Assembly: GCF_026723765.1 (NCBI RefSeq)
Contig: NZ_CP113524.1
Location: 496,001-560,000 of the forward strand
Reading direction: 5' to 3'
Source of the DNA: Lacrimispora xylanolytica
Lineage (GTDB): Bacteria; Bacillota; Clostridia; Lachnospirales; Lachnospiraceae
Length of the DNA stretch: 64,000 bases
The translations under genes and the position numbers were made by a program. The notes under the pieces are model-generated. The model had not been told where the DNA came from. It worked only from the letters and a program-made list of their open reading frames with translations, and made no database searches. Positions 25,571-34,580 of the stretch are shown one piece after another. The first letter of the stretch is position 1; every line of letters starts with the position of its first letter.

Positions 25571-27154
25571 ATGACAAGATACGATCTAATAATTATAGGA
25601 GCGGGTCCGGCTGGCTTGTCAGCCGCAATCGAAGCTGCGGCATGCGGCCTTAAGGTCATTGTATTTGATGAGAATGCAAAGCCCGGCGGACAGCTTTTTA
25701 AACAAATCCATAAATTCTTCGGTTCAAAGGAGCATAAGGCCAAAATCAGAGGCTATCAAATCGGAGAGGAGCTTTTAAAGGAAGCCAATGAAAATGGAGT
25801 AGAGGTAGTTTTAAATGCCACAGTAGCAGGACTTTATCAGGATAAGGAAATCACGGTCTCCATTGACCAGGAAATCAGACATTATAAAGGGGATGCGGTG
25901 ATTGTAGCCACGGGAGCATCGGAAAACATGGTTCCTTTTGAAGGCTGGACCCTTCCGGGAGTCATTGGCGCAGGTGCGGCCCAGACCATGATGAACTTAC
26001 ACGGGGTAAGACCTGGTAGTAGAGTGTTGATGCTGGGCTCCGGAAACGTAGGGCTTGTGGTCAGCTTTCAGCTTCTTCAGGCTGGCTGTGAAGTGGTGGC
26101 ACTGGTGGATGCGGCACCAAAGGTGGGAGGATATGGAGTCCATGCGGCAAAGGTGGCACGGTGTGGTGTTCCCTTTTACTTATCCCATACCATAATAAAG
26201 GCAGAAGGAACGGACCGGGTCACCGGGGTTACCATAGGGGAAGTGGATAAGAACTGGCAGGTCATTCCAGGGAGCAGCAAGCATTTTGAAGCAGATACCA
26301 TCTGTCTTGCGGTCGGATTATCTCCCATGTCCCAGCTGACCAAGATGGCAGGCTGTGATATGAAGGATACTCCCACCGGTTACGTGCCGGTATGTGACGA
26401 AACAGGAGCCACAAGCATTCCTGGAATCTTTGCAGCAGGAGATGTATCCGGCATTGAAGAGGCCAGCTCCGCCATGATAGAAGGAAGAATCGCAGGAATC
26501 AGTGCAGCAGAATATTTAGGCTTTGCCACCAGAGAGAAGCAGGAAGAAAGAATCAAGGAATTAAAGGAAGCTTTGGTAAGCTTACGGGAAGGCATGTTCG
26601 CACCGGAGAACCGTGGAAAAAACGTGGAAAAAACAGATGAGGGCATTGACGTCTCCTTAAATCTTCTAAAAAAGGGATATGTGGCAGATTCTGAAATCAG
26701 CCGTTTTCCTGGAGTCACCAGAGGAAAAGGAATTCATCCGGTCATCGAATGCACCCAGAACATTCCCTGTAACCCCTGTCAGGATTCCTGCCCCAGAAAA
26801 TGCATTCTGGTGGGCAATAAAATCACAGCTCTTCCAGTATTTCAGGAAGAAAAAGGCTGTACCGGCTGCGGCTTATGCGTTTCCTCCTGCTCCGGTCAGG
26901 CCATATTTTTAATCAATGAGGAATTGGAGCCTGGCTTTGCCTCTATCACCATGCCATATGAATTTCTTCCTCTCCCAGAGCCGGGAGATATGGGAGCTGG
27001 CCTTGACCGGAGCGGAGCGGAGGTTTGCGAGGCAGAGGTCATCGAGGTGAAATCAAAAAAAGCCTATGACCACACCTCTTTGCTTACCATCAAGGTACCC
27101 GTAGATATGGCAATGAAAGCCAGATTCTTTCGCAGACAGGAGGTAGAGACATGA
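25571..27154 (+). CDS. FAD/NAD(P)-binding subunit with 4Fe-4S domain (HcnB/OoxA-like)
   Basis: A 527-residue subunit. The N-terminal dinucleotide fold is IIGAGPAGLSAAIEAAACG (residues 7-25), a second is VLMLGSGNVGLVVSFQLLQ (about 153-171), and IPGIFAAGDVSGIEEAS is the FAD-proximal motif. Unlike the usual HcnB subunit, it has a C-terminal ferredoxin region with Cys-rich strings CNPCQDSCPRKC and CTGCGLCVSSC, enough for about two [4Fe-4S] clusters. This is probably the electron-output subunit. It overlaps the next gene by 4 bp. Confidence 0.9.
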   Translation: MTRYDLIIIGAGPAGLSAAIEAAACGLKVIVFDENAKPGGQLFKQIHKFFGSKEHKAKIRGYQIGEELLKEANENGVEVVLNATVAGLYQDKEITVSIDQEIRHYKGDAVIVATGASENMVPFEGWTLPGVIGAGAAQTMMNLHGVRPGSRVLMLGSGNVGLVVSFQLLQAGCEVVALVDAAPKVGGYGVHAAKVARCGVPFYLSHTIIKAEGTDRVTGVTIGEVDKNWQVIPGSSKHFEADTICLAVGLSPMSQLTKMAGCDMKDTPTGYVPVCDETGATSIPGIFAAGDVSGIEEASSAMIEGRIAGISAAEYLGFATREKQEERIKELKEALVSLREGMFAPENRGKNVEKTDEGIDVSLNLLKKGYVADSEISRFPGVTRGKGIHPVIECTQNIPCNPCQDSCPRKCILVGNKITALPVFQEEKGCTGCGLCVSSCSGQAIFLINEELEPGFASITMPYEFLPLPEPGDMGAGLDRSGAEVCEAEVIEVKSKKAYDHTSLLTIKVPVDMAMKARFFRRQEVET

Positions 27155-27477
27155 GTAAGAGAAATGACCGGTCCAGGGAATTAAAGGAATTTATGCAGGA
27201 GCCGGATGATGGTCTTATCATCTGCCGCTGTGAGGAGGTCACCAAGGGAGAAATCAGAAAGGCTGTTCATGAGGGAATGTTCACCTTAACGGAAATCAGG
27301 CGTTTTCTCCGCTCCGGCATGGGGCTTTGTCAGGGGCAGACCTGCGGAAATCTGGTAAAGAGAATCGTGGCCAAAGAACTGGGAGTATCCTCTCTTGAGC
27401 TGGAGCCGACTCCCTCAAGAGCCCCCATGAGACCCATTGAGATGAAGGTACTTGGAAATGAACGAAGGGAGGAGTAG
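27151..27477 (+). CDS. BFD-type [2Fe-2S] subunit
   Basis: A 108-residue protein with the bacterioferritin-associated-ferredoxin fold: CRCEEVTKGEI near residue 25 and GMGLCQGQTCGNLV near residue 60, i.e. C-x-C ... C-x4-C. In OoxA/HcnB-type complexes this domain is commonly fused to the C-terminus of the FAD subunit; here it is a separate polypeptide whose start overlaps the FAD subunit stop by 4 bp (ATGA). It likely holds a [2Fe-2S] between flavin sites. Confidence 0.88.
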   Translation: MSKRNDRSRELKEFMQEPDDGLIICRCEEVTKGEIRKAVHEGMFTLTEIRRFLRSGMGLCQGQTCGNLVKRIVAKELGVSSLELEPTPSRAPMRPIEMKVLGNERREE

Positions 27478-27481
27478 GAGC

Positions 27482-28609
27482 ATGTCAAAGTGTGCGGATA
27501 TCATAATTATCGGCGGAGGAATCATAGGAAACGCCACTGCTTATTATCTGGCAAAAAAGGGCTGTTCCGTTATCGTCCTGGAGAAAAGCGACCATATGGG
27601 AAATGGCGGGTCCAGCAGAAATGGAGGCGGCGTGAGGCAGTCAGGCCGTGACAAACGGGAATTGCCTCTTGCCATGTACGGAATCAAACATCTATGGCCT
27701 CATCTATCGGAAGAGCTTGGCATGGATGTGGAATATTATCAGCACGGAAATCTCCGTCTGGGAAAAACGGAAGACCATCTAAACATACTGAAAAAACTGG
27801 CAGACAATGCATCATCCATGGGACTTGATGTCCAGATGGTAGATGGAAAAGAAGCAAAAAGCATCTGTCCTTATCTTTCCGACGAGGTGGTGGGAGCAAG
27901 CTGGTGTAAGACGGACGGCCACGCAAATCCCATGCTTGCCACTCTGGCCTATTATCGAAGCGCAAGAGCCCTTGGCGTTCAGTTCATCACAGGAGAAGAG
28001 GTGTTGAGCATCCGAAAAATCAGGGGTAAGGCAAGGCAGGTTATTACCTCAGAAGGCAGTTATGAGGCAGAGACCATTATACTGAGTGCAGGCTATGACA
28101 GCAGAAAGCTGGCTGCTACGGTTGGGATCGACATTCCTGTGAATCAGGCGCTGTTAGAGGTTCTGGTCACAGAGGCACAGCCTCCCATGTTTTATCAGAT
28201 GCTTGGAACGGCAATGGCAGATTTCTACGGGCACCAGAGCACCCATGGGTCATTTGTATTCGGAGGAGCTTCCGGATACGAGGGGGTCAATAAAGATGAC
28301 GGGACTCCGGTGACCAGCAGCCTTACTGCTTCCTGCATATGCAGAGGAATCATGAAATATTTCCCCTGTCTTTCCGAAGCGAAAATCGTCAGGACCTGGG
28401 CTGGCTGGATCGATGCTTGTGCAGACCACGTTCCGGTCATCAGCCAGGTGGAGGAGGTTCCCGGACTGATCCTGGGCTGCGGCTTCTCAGGTCATGGGTT
28501 TGGAATCGCTCCCACGGCTGCTACATTACTTTCCCAGATCGCGGTTGGAGAAGAACCCATTCTGGATGTAAGTGCATTTCGCTACGACCGATTCAAGGCA
28601 AAAATATAA
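27482..28609 (+). CDS. DAO-type FAD-dependent amine/amino-acid oxidoreductase (catalytic subunit)
   Basis: A 375-residue protein of the glycine oxidase/sarcosine oxidase beta family. FAD-binding motif is IIIIGGGIIGNATAYYLAKKG at the N-terminus, then GNGGSSRNGGGVRQSGRD around the flavin site, and LGCGFSGHGFGIAP at the C-terminus. It should dehydrogenate a C-N bond of an amine or amino acid, passing electrons to the iron-sulfur subunits. The start is the ATG after AGGGAGGAGTAGGAG, 5 bp from the previous gene. It is the likely substrate-determining subunit; the substrate is unknown. Confidence 0.9.
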   Translation: MSKCADIIIIGGGIIGNATAYYLAKKGCSVIVLEKSDHMGNGGSSRNGGGVRQSGRDKRELPLAMYGIKHLWPHLSEELGMDVEYYQHGNLRLGKTEDHLNILKKLADNASSMGLDVQMVDGKEAKSICPYLSDEVVGASWCKTDGHANPMLATLAYYRSARALGVQFITGEEVLSIRKIRGKARQVITSEGSYEAETIILSAGYDSRKLAATVGIDIPVNQALLEVLVTEAQPPMFYQMLGTAMADFYGHQSTHGSFVFGGASGYEGVNKDDGTPVTSSLTASCICRGIMKYFPCLSEAKIVRTWAGWIDACADHVPVISQVEEVPGLILGCGFSGHGFGIAPTAATLLSQIAVGEEPILDVSAFRYDRFKAKI

Positions 28610-28645
28610 CAAGACAAGGAAGCTTAAAAACCTTAGGTGGCAAAG

Positions 28646-28671
28646 GCGTCTACGTACTGTAGACGCTTTTT
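28646..28671 (+). terminator. Intraoperonic terminator before the permease gene
   Basis: Perfect stem GCGTCTAC / GTAGACGC with five T after it. It lies 33 nt before the permease start, as with the hairpin before RidA, so permease expression is probably tuned by partial termination or readthrough. Confidence 0.8.
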
Positions 28672-28704
28672 GTGTTCCTATAAGCATTTAAAGGAGGAGC
28701 GGAA

Positions 28705-30042
28705 ATGGAAAATAACACAACACTGAAACGAACGCTGAAAACAAAAGATCTGATTATTTACGGCCTTATCTTTATGATTCCTTTGGCCCCTGCCGCCATG
28801 TACGGCACCTTTTTAGCCCCCTCCGGGGGTATGGTTGCCTTATGTTACCTGATTGGAATGGTGGCGATGTTCTTTACCGGACTCAGCTATAAGCTGATGT
28901 CCCAGAAATACCCTCTATCAGGGTCTGTCTATGTCTATGTTCAAAAGGGAATCAACCCTGCCTTTGGCTTTCTCACAGGCTGGTCCATTCTTCTTGATTA
29001 CATCCTGCTTCCGGCCACGGTGGTGATCATTGGAAGCTCCTTTGCCAATGCCATGTTTCCAGGGGTGCCGGTCTGGATCTGGGCCATGGGATTTATTTTA
29101 TTCAGTACCGTGACCAACATCATTGGCGTGGATATTATGTCAAAGTGCAGCTGGATCTTGTTTGCCTTACAGATTGCAGTGATACTTGCCTTTATTCTCT
29201 GTACCCTTCGGTTGCTTTTTAATGGTACCATTCATTTTAATACCATATCCTTTTATAATCCGGAACAGTTCGATCTATCCGGTATTTTAAGGGCAACGGG
29301 AATCGTAATCTTAAGCTACCTTGGATTTGATGCCATCAGTACCCTGGCAGAAGAGACGCTTAACCCGGAAAAGGCAGTTGGAAGGGCTATTATCTTAGCA
29401 ATCCTGGTCATTGGGGTGATTTTTATTGTCATTACCTTTTTTGCAGGAATGGTCTATCCTAATTATGAAGAATTGAATGTAGATACTGCTTTCATTGATG
29501 TAGTAAGCTTTGTAGGGGGCAAATGGCTGACAGCCATCACTTCCTTCACCCTTGTCTTATCCTTTGGCGTAGCAACCACCCAGGCATCTCATACGGCGGT
29601 TTCCAGAGTTCTCTTTGCCATGAGCAGAGACGGCGTGCTGCCAAAGCAGTTGTCCTATATCAGCAAAAAATACCATACTCCCTTTGTGGCGATCATATTT
29701 GTAGGCATTCTCATTACTCCTGTGGCCCTTTTCTGTTCCCTGGAGGTCATAACCACCATGGTAAGCTTTGGCGCACTTTTTGGGTTCATCCTTTTAAACT
29801 GTGCGGTCATCATTAAGTTCTATCTTCAAAATGAAGAATCCAGAAGGGGACTTAAGGGAAAAGAATTCTTTTCCTATCTGGTATGTCCCTTCATTGGTCT
29901 GGTGGTTGATGCATGGATATTTATCAATCTTGGCTTCAATGCACATACGGTAGGCTTCTTATGGCTGTTTTCCGGCTTCTTATACCTGGTCTGGGTGACC
30001 CGGTTCTTTAAAAGTCCGGTTCCTCAGCTTGATATGACCTGA
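28705..30042 (+). CDS. APC-superfamily amino acid/amine permease
   Basis: A 445-residue membrane protein with about twelve hydrophobic segments. It has the APC start KDLIIYGLIFMIPLAPAAMYG, the TM6 region GFDAISTLAEETLNPEKAVGR and SFGVATTQASHTAVSRVLFAMSRDGVLP in TM8-9. Relatives import amino acids or polyamines/amines by proton or sodium symport. AAAGGAGGAGCGGAA precedes the ATG. As last gene of the operon it most likely brings in the substrate of the dehydrogenase complex. Confidence 0.9.
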   Translation: MENNTTLKRTLKTKDLIIYGLIFMIPLAPAAMYGTFLAPSGGMVALCYLIGMVAMFFTGLSYKLMSQKYPLSGSVYVYVQKGINPAFGFLTGWSILLDYILLPATVVIIGSSFANAMFPGVPVWIWAMGFILFSTVTNIIGVDIMSKCSWILFALQIAVILAFILCTLRLLFNGTIHFNTISFYNPEQFDLSGILRATGIVILSYLGFDAISTLAEETLNPEKAVGRAIILAILVIGVIFIVITFFAGMVYPNYEELNVDTAFIDVVSFVGGKWLTAITSFTLVLSFGVATTQASHTAVSRVLFAMSRDGVLPKQLSYISKKYHTPFVAIIFVGILITPVALFCSLEVITTMVSFGALFGFILLNCAVIIKFYLQNEESRRGLKGKEFFSYLVCPFIGLVVDAWIFINLGFNAHTVGFLWLFSGFLYLVWVTRFFKSPVPQLDMT

Positions 30043-30075
30043 TAATAACTGTGAACTTGGAATCAGAACAATAAA

Positions 30076-30122
30076 AAGGAAGAGAAAATGGCTTTGAACA
30101 TAAAAGCCTTTTTCTCTTCCTT
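30076..30122. terminator. Bidirectional terminator between permease and racemase genes
   Basis: AAGGAAGAGAAAA pairs with TTTTCTCTTCCTT, with GGCTTT/AAAGCC inside. Serves both convergent genes. Confidence 0.85.
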
Positions 30123-30125
30123 CCT

Positions 30126-30818
30126 TTATGAAGTACAGCCAGACCTTGCAGCTTTTTCTGCGTGAATCCTCGCCGTATCAAATACGGGAAGTGAGGTGTC
30201 CTCCTGCTTTATCATCAGACCGATTTCCGTACAGCCAAGAATCACGCTCTGTGCTCCCTGAGTTTCAAGCTGTCCGATAATCCGCAGATATTCTTTTTTT
30301 GAGTCCGGGGACACGATTCCCAGACACAGCTCTTCAAAAATCACCCGGTTGATGATTTCAATATCCTGTGGTTCTGGAATCAGGATTTCAATTCCGGCTT
30401 TCACAAGCTTTTCGATATAAAAGGTCTCTGTCAAGGTATACTTTGTTCCAAGAAGTGCCGCCTTTGTAATCCCGTGCTGCTTTAATTCCTGGGAAACAGC
30501 ATCTGCGATATGAAGAATGGGGATGGCAATGTTTTCCTGAATCTGAGGTACCACCTTATGCATGGTATTGGTACAGATTACGATAAAATCCGCACCAGCA
30601 GCTTCTAAAGATCTGGCTGCATCAATCATCATGGTGGCACAGATATCCCATTCACCTTTTGACTGATGTTTTTCAATTTCATAGAAATCTACACTGTTTA
30701 AGAGAATCTTTCCAGAGTGCAGGCCTCCAAGCATTTCTTTCACTGTTGTATTGATGATCTGATAATATGTCATGGTGCTTTCCCAGCTCATTCCGCCGAT
30801 TAATCCGATGGTCTTCAA
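30126..30818 (-). CDS. Aspartate/glutamate racemase family protein
   Basis: A 230-residue PLP-independent racemase-like protein. Both catalytic Cys are visible in ICTNTMH and LGCTEIG, and IGLIGGMSWEST at the N-terminus is characteristic of the YgeA/aspartate racemase branch. It may supply D-amino acids or epimerise another amino acid. The start is a TTG with GGAGG 8 bp upstream, giving MKTIGLIGG; a TTG seven codons further up has no ribosome site. It is beside the amine dehydrogenase operon but convergent, so a functional tie is only suggestive. Confidence 0.88.
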   Translation of the reverse strand: MKTIGLIGGMSWESTMTYYQIINTTVKEMLGGLHSGKILLNSVDFYEIEKHQSKGEWDICATMMIDAARSLEAAGADFIVICTNTMHKVVPQIQENIAIPILHIADAVSQELKQHGITKAALLGTKYTLTETFYIEKLVKAGIEILIPEPQDIEIINRVIFEELCLGIVSPDSKKEYLRIIGQLETQGAQSVILGCTEIGLMIKQEDTSLPVFDTARIHAEKAARSGCTS

Positions 30819-30992
30819 TGTCTTAGCCTCCGCTCTCAAGTTTTATGCTCCTATCCTATCACAAGTGAAATCGGTTTTCCACGTTTTTTATAATTCCTGC
30901 ATTTACTTGATGGGAAAAATATAATAAAATGTATTAGAATTATGGAAACATGTTTTACTTTTGATAGTTACCTGAAAGACGAGGATCATTGA

Positions 30993-32432
30993 GTGAATAA
31001 CAAATACCTGATATTAGCCGCCATGTACCGTTATGGAATTCTTCCTATGGAAGATAATCCATCGATGGATCAGATAAAAGATATATTGACTACGGTCAAT
31101 CCACATACTGCATTTCCGTACAGCAAGCTCATTGTAAAGAAGGCCTTAAACGATAATTACGGAATTACAAAGCCCCAGGAAGTGGAACCTGTGCTGAAAG
31201 AGCTTCTTCATTACGCCGTAACAGACGGAATCATTTACAGCGCCCTTATTGAGATATACCTTCATGCTCCGGAACAGTTTGCCTCTATGTCCCGGGAAAA
31301 GGCAGCGGTCTATTTCTCCGCTGGTGAGAGGATAAAACGATACATAAAGCCCTTTGCCCCCGTGTGGGAGCAGTTTCATCTCATGGAACGTTTCAGTGAT
31401 AGTAAGGAAAAGCTCCGTTCCTCTATCCTGGAGTTTTTCCGTCGGGAAAATGACGGGGAGCGTGAAAATCTATCCATGCTCTTTAAGAAAAATAAATGCT
31501 GGCTTTCCTTGACGGGAGGGCGTTCCATGGCTGGCTTTAACTTATCAAGAATCATTTCCATTGTCTCTGATGCGAGTATGATCGGTTTTCTGACAGAGAA
31601 GGAAACAGAAGCTTTGTTAAACCAATACGGGAAAGTGACCGAAGCTCTCTTTGGCAGCTGGCAGACTTATTTTTCCAGTGCCGTGTTTGGAAAACAGCTA
31701 ATGTCAGCGGTCAGCGGCACCTTTATTCTGGATTCCTCAGGCTATGTGGAAAACTGTTATAAGCTGGCAGCCCACAAGGGGAAGCTTTTAGAAGTATCCG
31801 GGCTTTGGCCCGGGAGCGATATGACAGAGTTTTGCAGATGTATTTCCGAAGGGTATGGATTCGGGCTTCATGAATCAGAATCCCATACCGGAATATCGGA
31901 ACCACGCTTTGCCTTTTCCCGGTCCAGGGTATTTCCCATTTTTCATAAATACGGAGTCGGTTATCTGCTTGACCAGGAAATTTGTGAGCCTTCCTATAGA
32001 GTACCTGTTTCTGATACGAACTCAGGGTGGTTCTCAGATATGGAGGCTCTGGTAAAGAAAAAGAAGTTTAAACACTGCCCGGATGAGATTCCTTTTATGG
32101 CTAATTCAAGGCTTCTGATGACTGACCGTTATATCCGTCTGCTGGAAAAAAAGCTGTTCGGTTCCAGACTTCATGTGATTCCCTGGAGCCAGAAGCTACA
32201 TTTTTCCTATGAGTTTACAAAGCATGATTTGATCGCTTTTAAGGTAAATGATATGACTATGTTCCATCTGCCCCGGAATTATAAAAAGGCAGGAATCAGC
32301 AAAAAGGATGACGGGAAGCTTCATAAAGATAAAGTGATTTCCTACTATTTAGAGGATATTAAGAATGCTGTTCTGGCGTTTTCCGAGCTGAATCAGATTC
32401 TTGGAAAAAATCGTGTGCAGAAGGAGAGATAA
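30993..32432 (+). CDS. Unknown protein with DUF1266-like segment
   Basis: A 479-residue soluble protein with no signal or membrane segment. Around residues 170-235 the run FNLSRIISIVSD, GFLTEKETEALLNQYGKV, FGSWQTYFSSAVFGKQL resembles DUF1266, a domain of unknown function. The rest is not recognised; the last third is rich in Lys and His. The start codon is GTG and the preceding GACGAGGATC is a weak ribosome site. It is coupled (3 bp) to a metallophosphoesterase gene, suggesting a joint task. No function is proposed. Confidence 0.7.
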   Translation: MNNKYLILAAMYRYGILPMEDNPSMDQIKDILTTVNPHTAFPYSKLIVKKALNDNYGITKPQEVEPVLKELLHYAVTDGIIYSALIEIYLHAPEQFASMSREKAAVYFSAGERIKRYIKPFAPVWEQFHLMERFSDSKEKLRSSILEFFRRENDGERENLSMLFKKNKCWLSLTGGRSMAGFNLSRIISIVSDASMIGFLTEKETEALLNQYGKVTEALFGSWQTYFSSAVFGKQLMSAVSGTFILDSSGYVENCYKLAAHKGKLLEVSGLWPGSDMTEFCRCISEGYGFGLHESESHTGISEPRFAFSRSRVFPIFHKYGVGYLLDQEICEPSYRVPVSDTNSGWFSDMEALVKKKKFKHCPDEIPFMANSRLLMTDRYIRLLEKKLFGSRLHVIPWSQKLHFSYEFTKHDLIAFKVNDMTMFHLPRNYKKAGISKKDDGKLHKDKVISYYLEDIKNAVLAFSELNQILGKNRVQKER

Positions 32433-32435
32433 GGG

Positions 32436-33293
32436 ATGAACATAGGGGTAATCAGTGATATTCACAGCAATTATCATGGGTTAAAGGCCTGCGTGGACCA
32501 TGCCATTCTTCAGGGAGCAGACCGGTTTCTATTCCTGGGGGATTACGTCAGTGACTGCGCCTATCCCCAAAAGACTATGAAGCTTCTATATGAGCTGAAG
32601 GACAGCTATGAATGCAGCTTTATAAAAGGAAACCGGGAAGAGTATATGTTAGATCACAGGGATTGTATAGGGGCTGGCTGGGTAATGCCATCGTCTGCCA
32701 CAGGAAGCCTTTTATATACGTATGAGAACCTGACAAAACGTGATCTGGACTTTTTTCATAGCCTGAGCATATCCGGGCGCATGATCGTGAAAGGATATCC
32801 GGATGTGCTTTACTGCCATGGTTCCATGGAACACACCAAAGGAATTTTACGGCTGGGAACCAAGGAAACAGAAGCGGTATTAAAGGCCATGGATGCCGGT
32901 GTCCTCTTATGCGGTCACACCCACATACAGGGAACCCAGGAATATGAAGGGAAAAAGCTGATTAACGTCGGATCCGCAGGAGTGCCTTTCTATTACCAGG
33001 GAAATGCCCAGTATGGGATTCTCCACGGGGAGAGGGGGACCTGGCAGGAAGAGCTTCTTCAGATTGAATATGATAAGAATCAGGCGGCTTTTGAACTTCA
33101 TGAAAGCGGTCTGTTTGAGAGCGCCAGCATATGGGCCAGAATCGTGGAAATCTGTTTGCTTACGGGAGTGGACCATTCGAAGGAATGCCTGGAACTTGCC
33201 CTTTTTAAATACAGGGAGAGAGAAGGCAAAAAGGAATGGACCACACTCCCGGAAGTCTACTGGCAGGAGGCTGCTGCGGAGCTTGGAATTTAA
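32436..33293 (+). CDS. Calcineurin-like metallophosphoesterase
   Basis: A 285-residue phosphoesterase. Metal-binding motifs in order: SDIHSN (Asp8, His10), LGDYVSD (Asp36), GNREEYM (the usual GNHE has Arg for His), YCHGS and CGHTHIQG. This order fits the YfcE/DUF2851-free cytosolic phosphodiesterase group. The C-terminal ~70 residues extend beyond the catalytic fold. AAGGAGAGATAAGGG precedes the ATG, 3 bp after the DUF1266-like gene. The replaced His in GNRE is seen in some active family members, so loss of activity should not be assumed. Confidence 0.88.
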   Translation: MNIGVISDIHSNYHGLKACVDHAILQGADRFLFLGDYVSDCAYPQKTMKLLYELKDSYECSFIKGNREEYMLDHRDCIGAGWVMPSSATGSLLYTYENLTKRDLDFFHSLSISGRMIVKGYPDVLYCHGSMEHTKGILRLGTKETEAVLKAMDAGVLLCGHTHIQGTQEYEGKKLINVGSAGVPFYYQGNAQYGILHGERGTWQEELLQIEYDKNQAAFELHESGLFESASIWARIVEICLLTGVDHSKECLELALFKYREREGKKEWTTLPEVYWQEAAAELGI

Positions 33294-33298
33294 GCATA

Positions 33299-34420
33299 TC
33301 ATTCAATCAGAAAATATTCCCGTATATAAAAAGCCATTAACAATTCAAATTTAATCTTGGAGTCATTCAGCTCCGTATGCAACAATTCTTTTATCTTTTT
33401 CAGACGGTAAACAATGGTATTTCGATGGGCATGCATGCTGGAAGCAGTCTCCAGCAGATTGCAGTCCGAAAGAAGAAAGGTTCTTAAGGTATCCACATAG
33501 TCTGAATCATGTAAAGCATCAAACTCTTCCAAAACTCCCAGACTTTTCTGACTGATTCCCTTTAGCATTTCCGGGTCTGAGGAGGAAAAAAGAATCTGAA
33601 AAATCCCCAGCTCTTCAAAATATACAGAAGGAATACTCCAAAAGGAAGCCGCCGCCAGGGCAAACCTTGCCCGTTTATAGCAGAGTCCAAAGTCCATAAG
33701 GGATGAAAAAGAATTGCTGATTCCAAGGGTTATGCTGTCACAAAAAAGAAGAATATCAAGGAGCTCATTAAGGGGGATATTAGGCTGGGACATGAGCACT
33801 ATCAGGATCTGAAGATGATCATGTTCAAATAAGTGGTATTTTAGTTGTTTGTGGTTTAAGGAAAAGGTGATTCTTGTTGTGGTCTGAAGGTTCGAGATGA
33901 CAAAGATACGGTATTCAGCCTTCGTAGGAAAGCCGTGCTGATTTAAGGTGAGAAGTGTACTTTCATGAAGGGGAGACTGATAGATGGCTCCAAGAAAGGC
34001 GGCGTTGATAAGATCTGCATTTCTGGTGCTTAACAAAAGGGTTCGGCAATAATCCTGCATAATGTCCACCAGATGAATCTTCCAGGGCATGGTGATTAAG
34101 GGGAAGTCACTGTTTTTGCAAAACTCCTTAATTTCCTCTGTGATATCTCCTTCGTGGATATACTGCCCTACATTGATTAAGATTCCGCTGCAGCTTCTGG
34201 TAACAAGGGCGCAGATGAATTCAGAAAGCGTGATTCCGCTCTGCATAAAAAGCCCGGTGGTAATCACAAGCTCTCCCCCCTTTAAAAATGGCATGTTCTG
34301 AAAATCCTCAGCCAGATAGACCCAGGAGATTGAGTTGGTAAGTCCTGCTTCGCCGCTTAAAAGCTTTAAGCTGTATTTTTCCTTCGTGGTGTGGTAAAGA
34401 TCCAAAACCTGAGTTCTCAT
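33299..34420 (-). CDS. PucR-family transcriptional regulator
   Basis: A 373-residue regulator. The N-terminal ~120 residues match the PucR purine-catabolism-like domain (LYHTTKEKYSLKLLSGEAGL, SWVYLAEDFQNMPFLKGGELVITTG) and the C-terminus holds the PucR helix-turn-helix (LLETASSMHAHRNTIVYRLKKIKEL). Relatives activate amino-acid, GABA or purine catabolism genes. Start set at MRTQVLDLYHT with AGGGAGG 8 bp upstream; longer reading is non-genic. Divergent from the kinase-like gene and the amino-acid catabolic cluster, which it likely controls. Confidence 0.9.
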   Translation of the reverse strand: MRTQVLDLYHTTKEKYSLKLLSGEAGLTNSISWVYLAEDFQNMPFLKGGELVITTGLFMQSGITLSEFICALVTRSCSGILINVGQYIHEGDITEEIKEFCKNSDFPLITMPWKIHLVDIMQDYCRTLLLSTRNADLINAAFLGAIYQSPLHESTLLTLNQHGFPTKAEYRIFVISNLQTTTRITFSLNHKQLKYHLFEHDHLQILIVLMSQPNIPLNELLDILLFCDSITLGISNSFSSLMDFGLCYKRARFALAAASFWSIPSVYFEELGIFQILFSSSDPEMLKGISQKSLGVLEEFDALHDSDYVDTLRTFLLSDCNLLETASSMHAHRNTIVYRLKKIKELLHTELNDSKIKFELLMAFYIREYFLIE

Positions 34421-34580
34421 GTAGGCGTCCTCCCTGATGATATGATGGTACAGTATATCATGCTTTGTACTTGGAGTACAACAATAACCGAAAAAATTGG
34501 AGGATACACCTATTGAAGCAGGAGAGTCCACAGCGTATAATATCAAAATAATACAGAACCTGAGGAAAGAGGTGTTCCAT

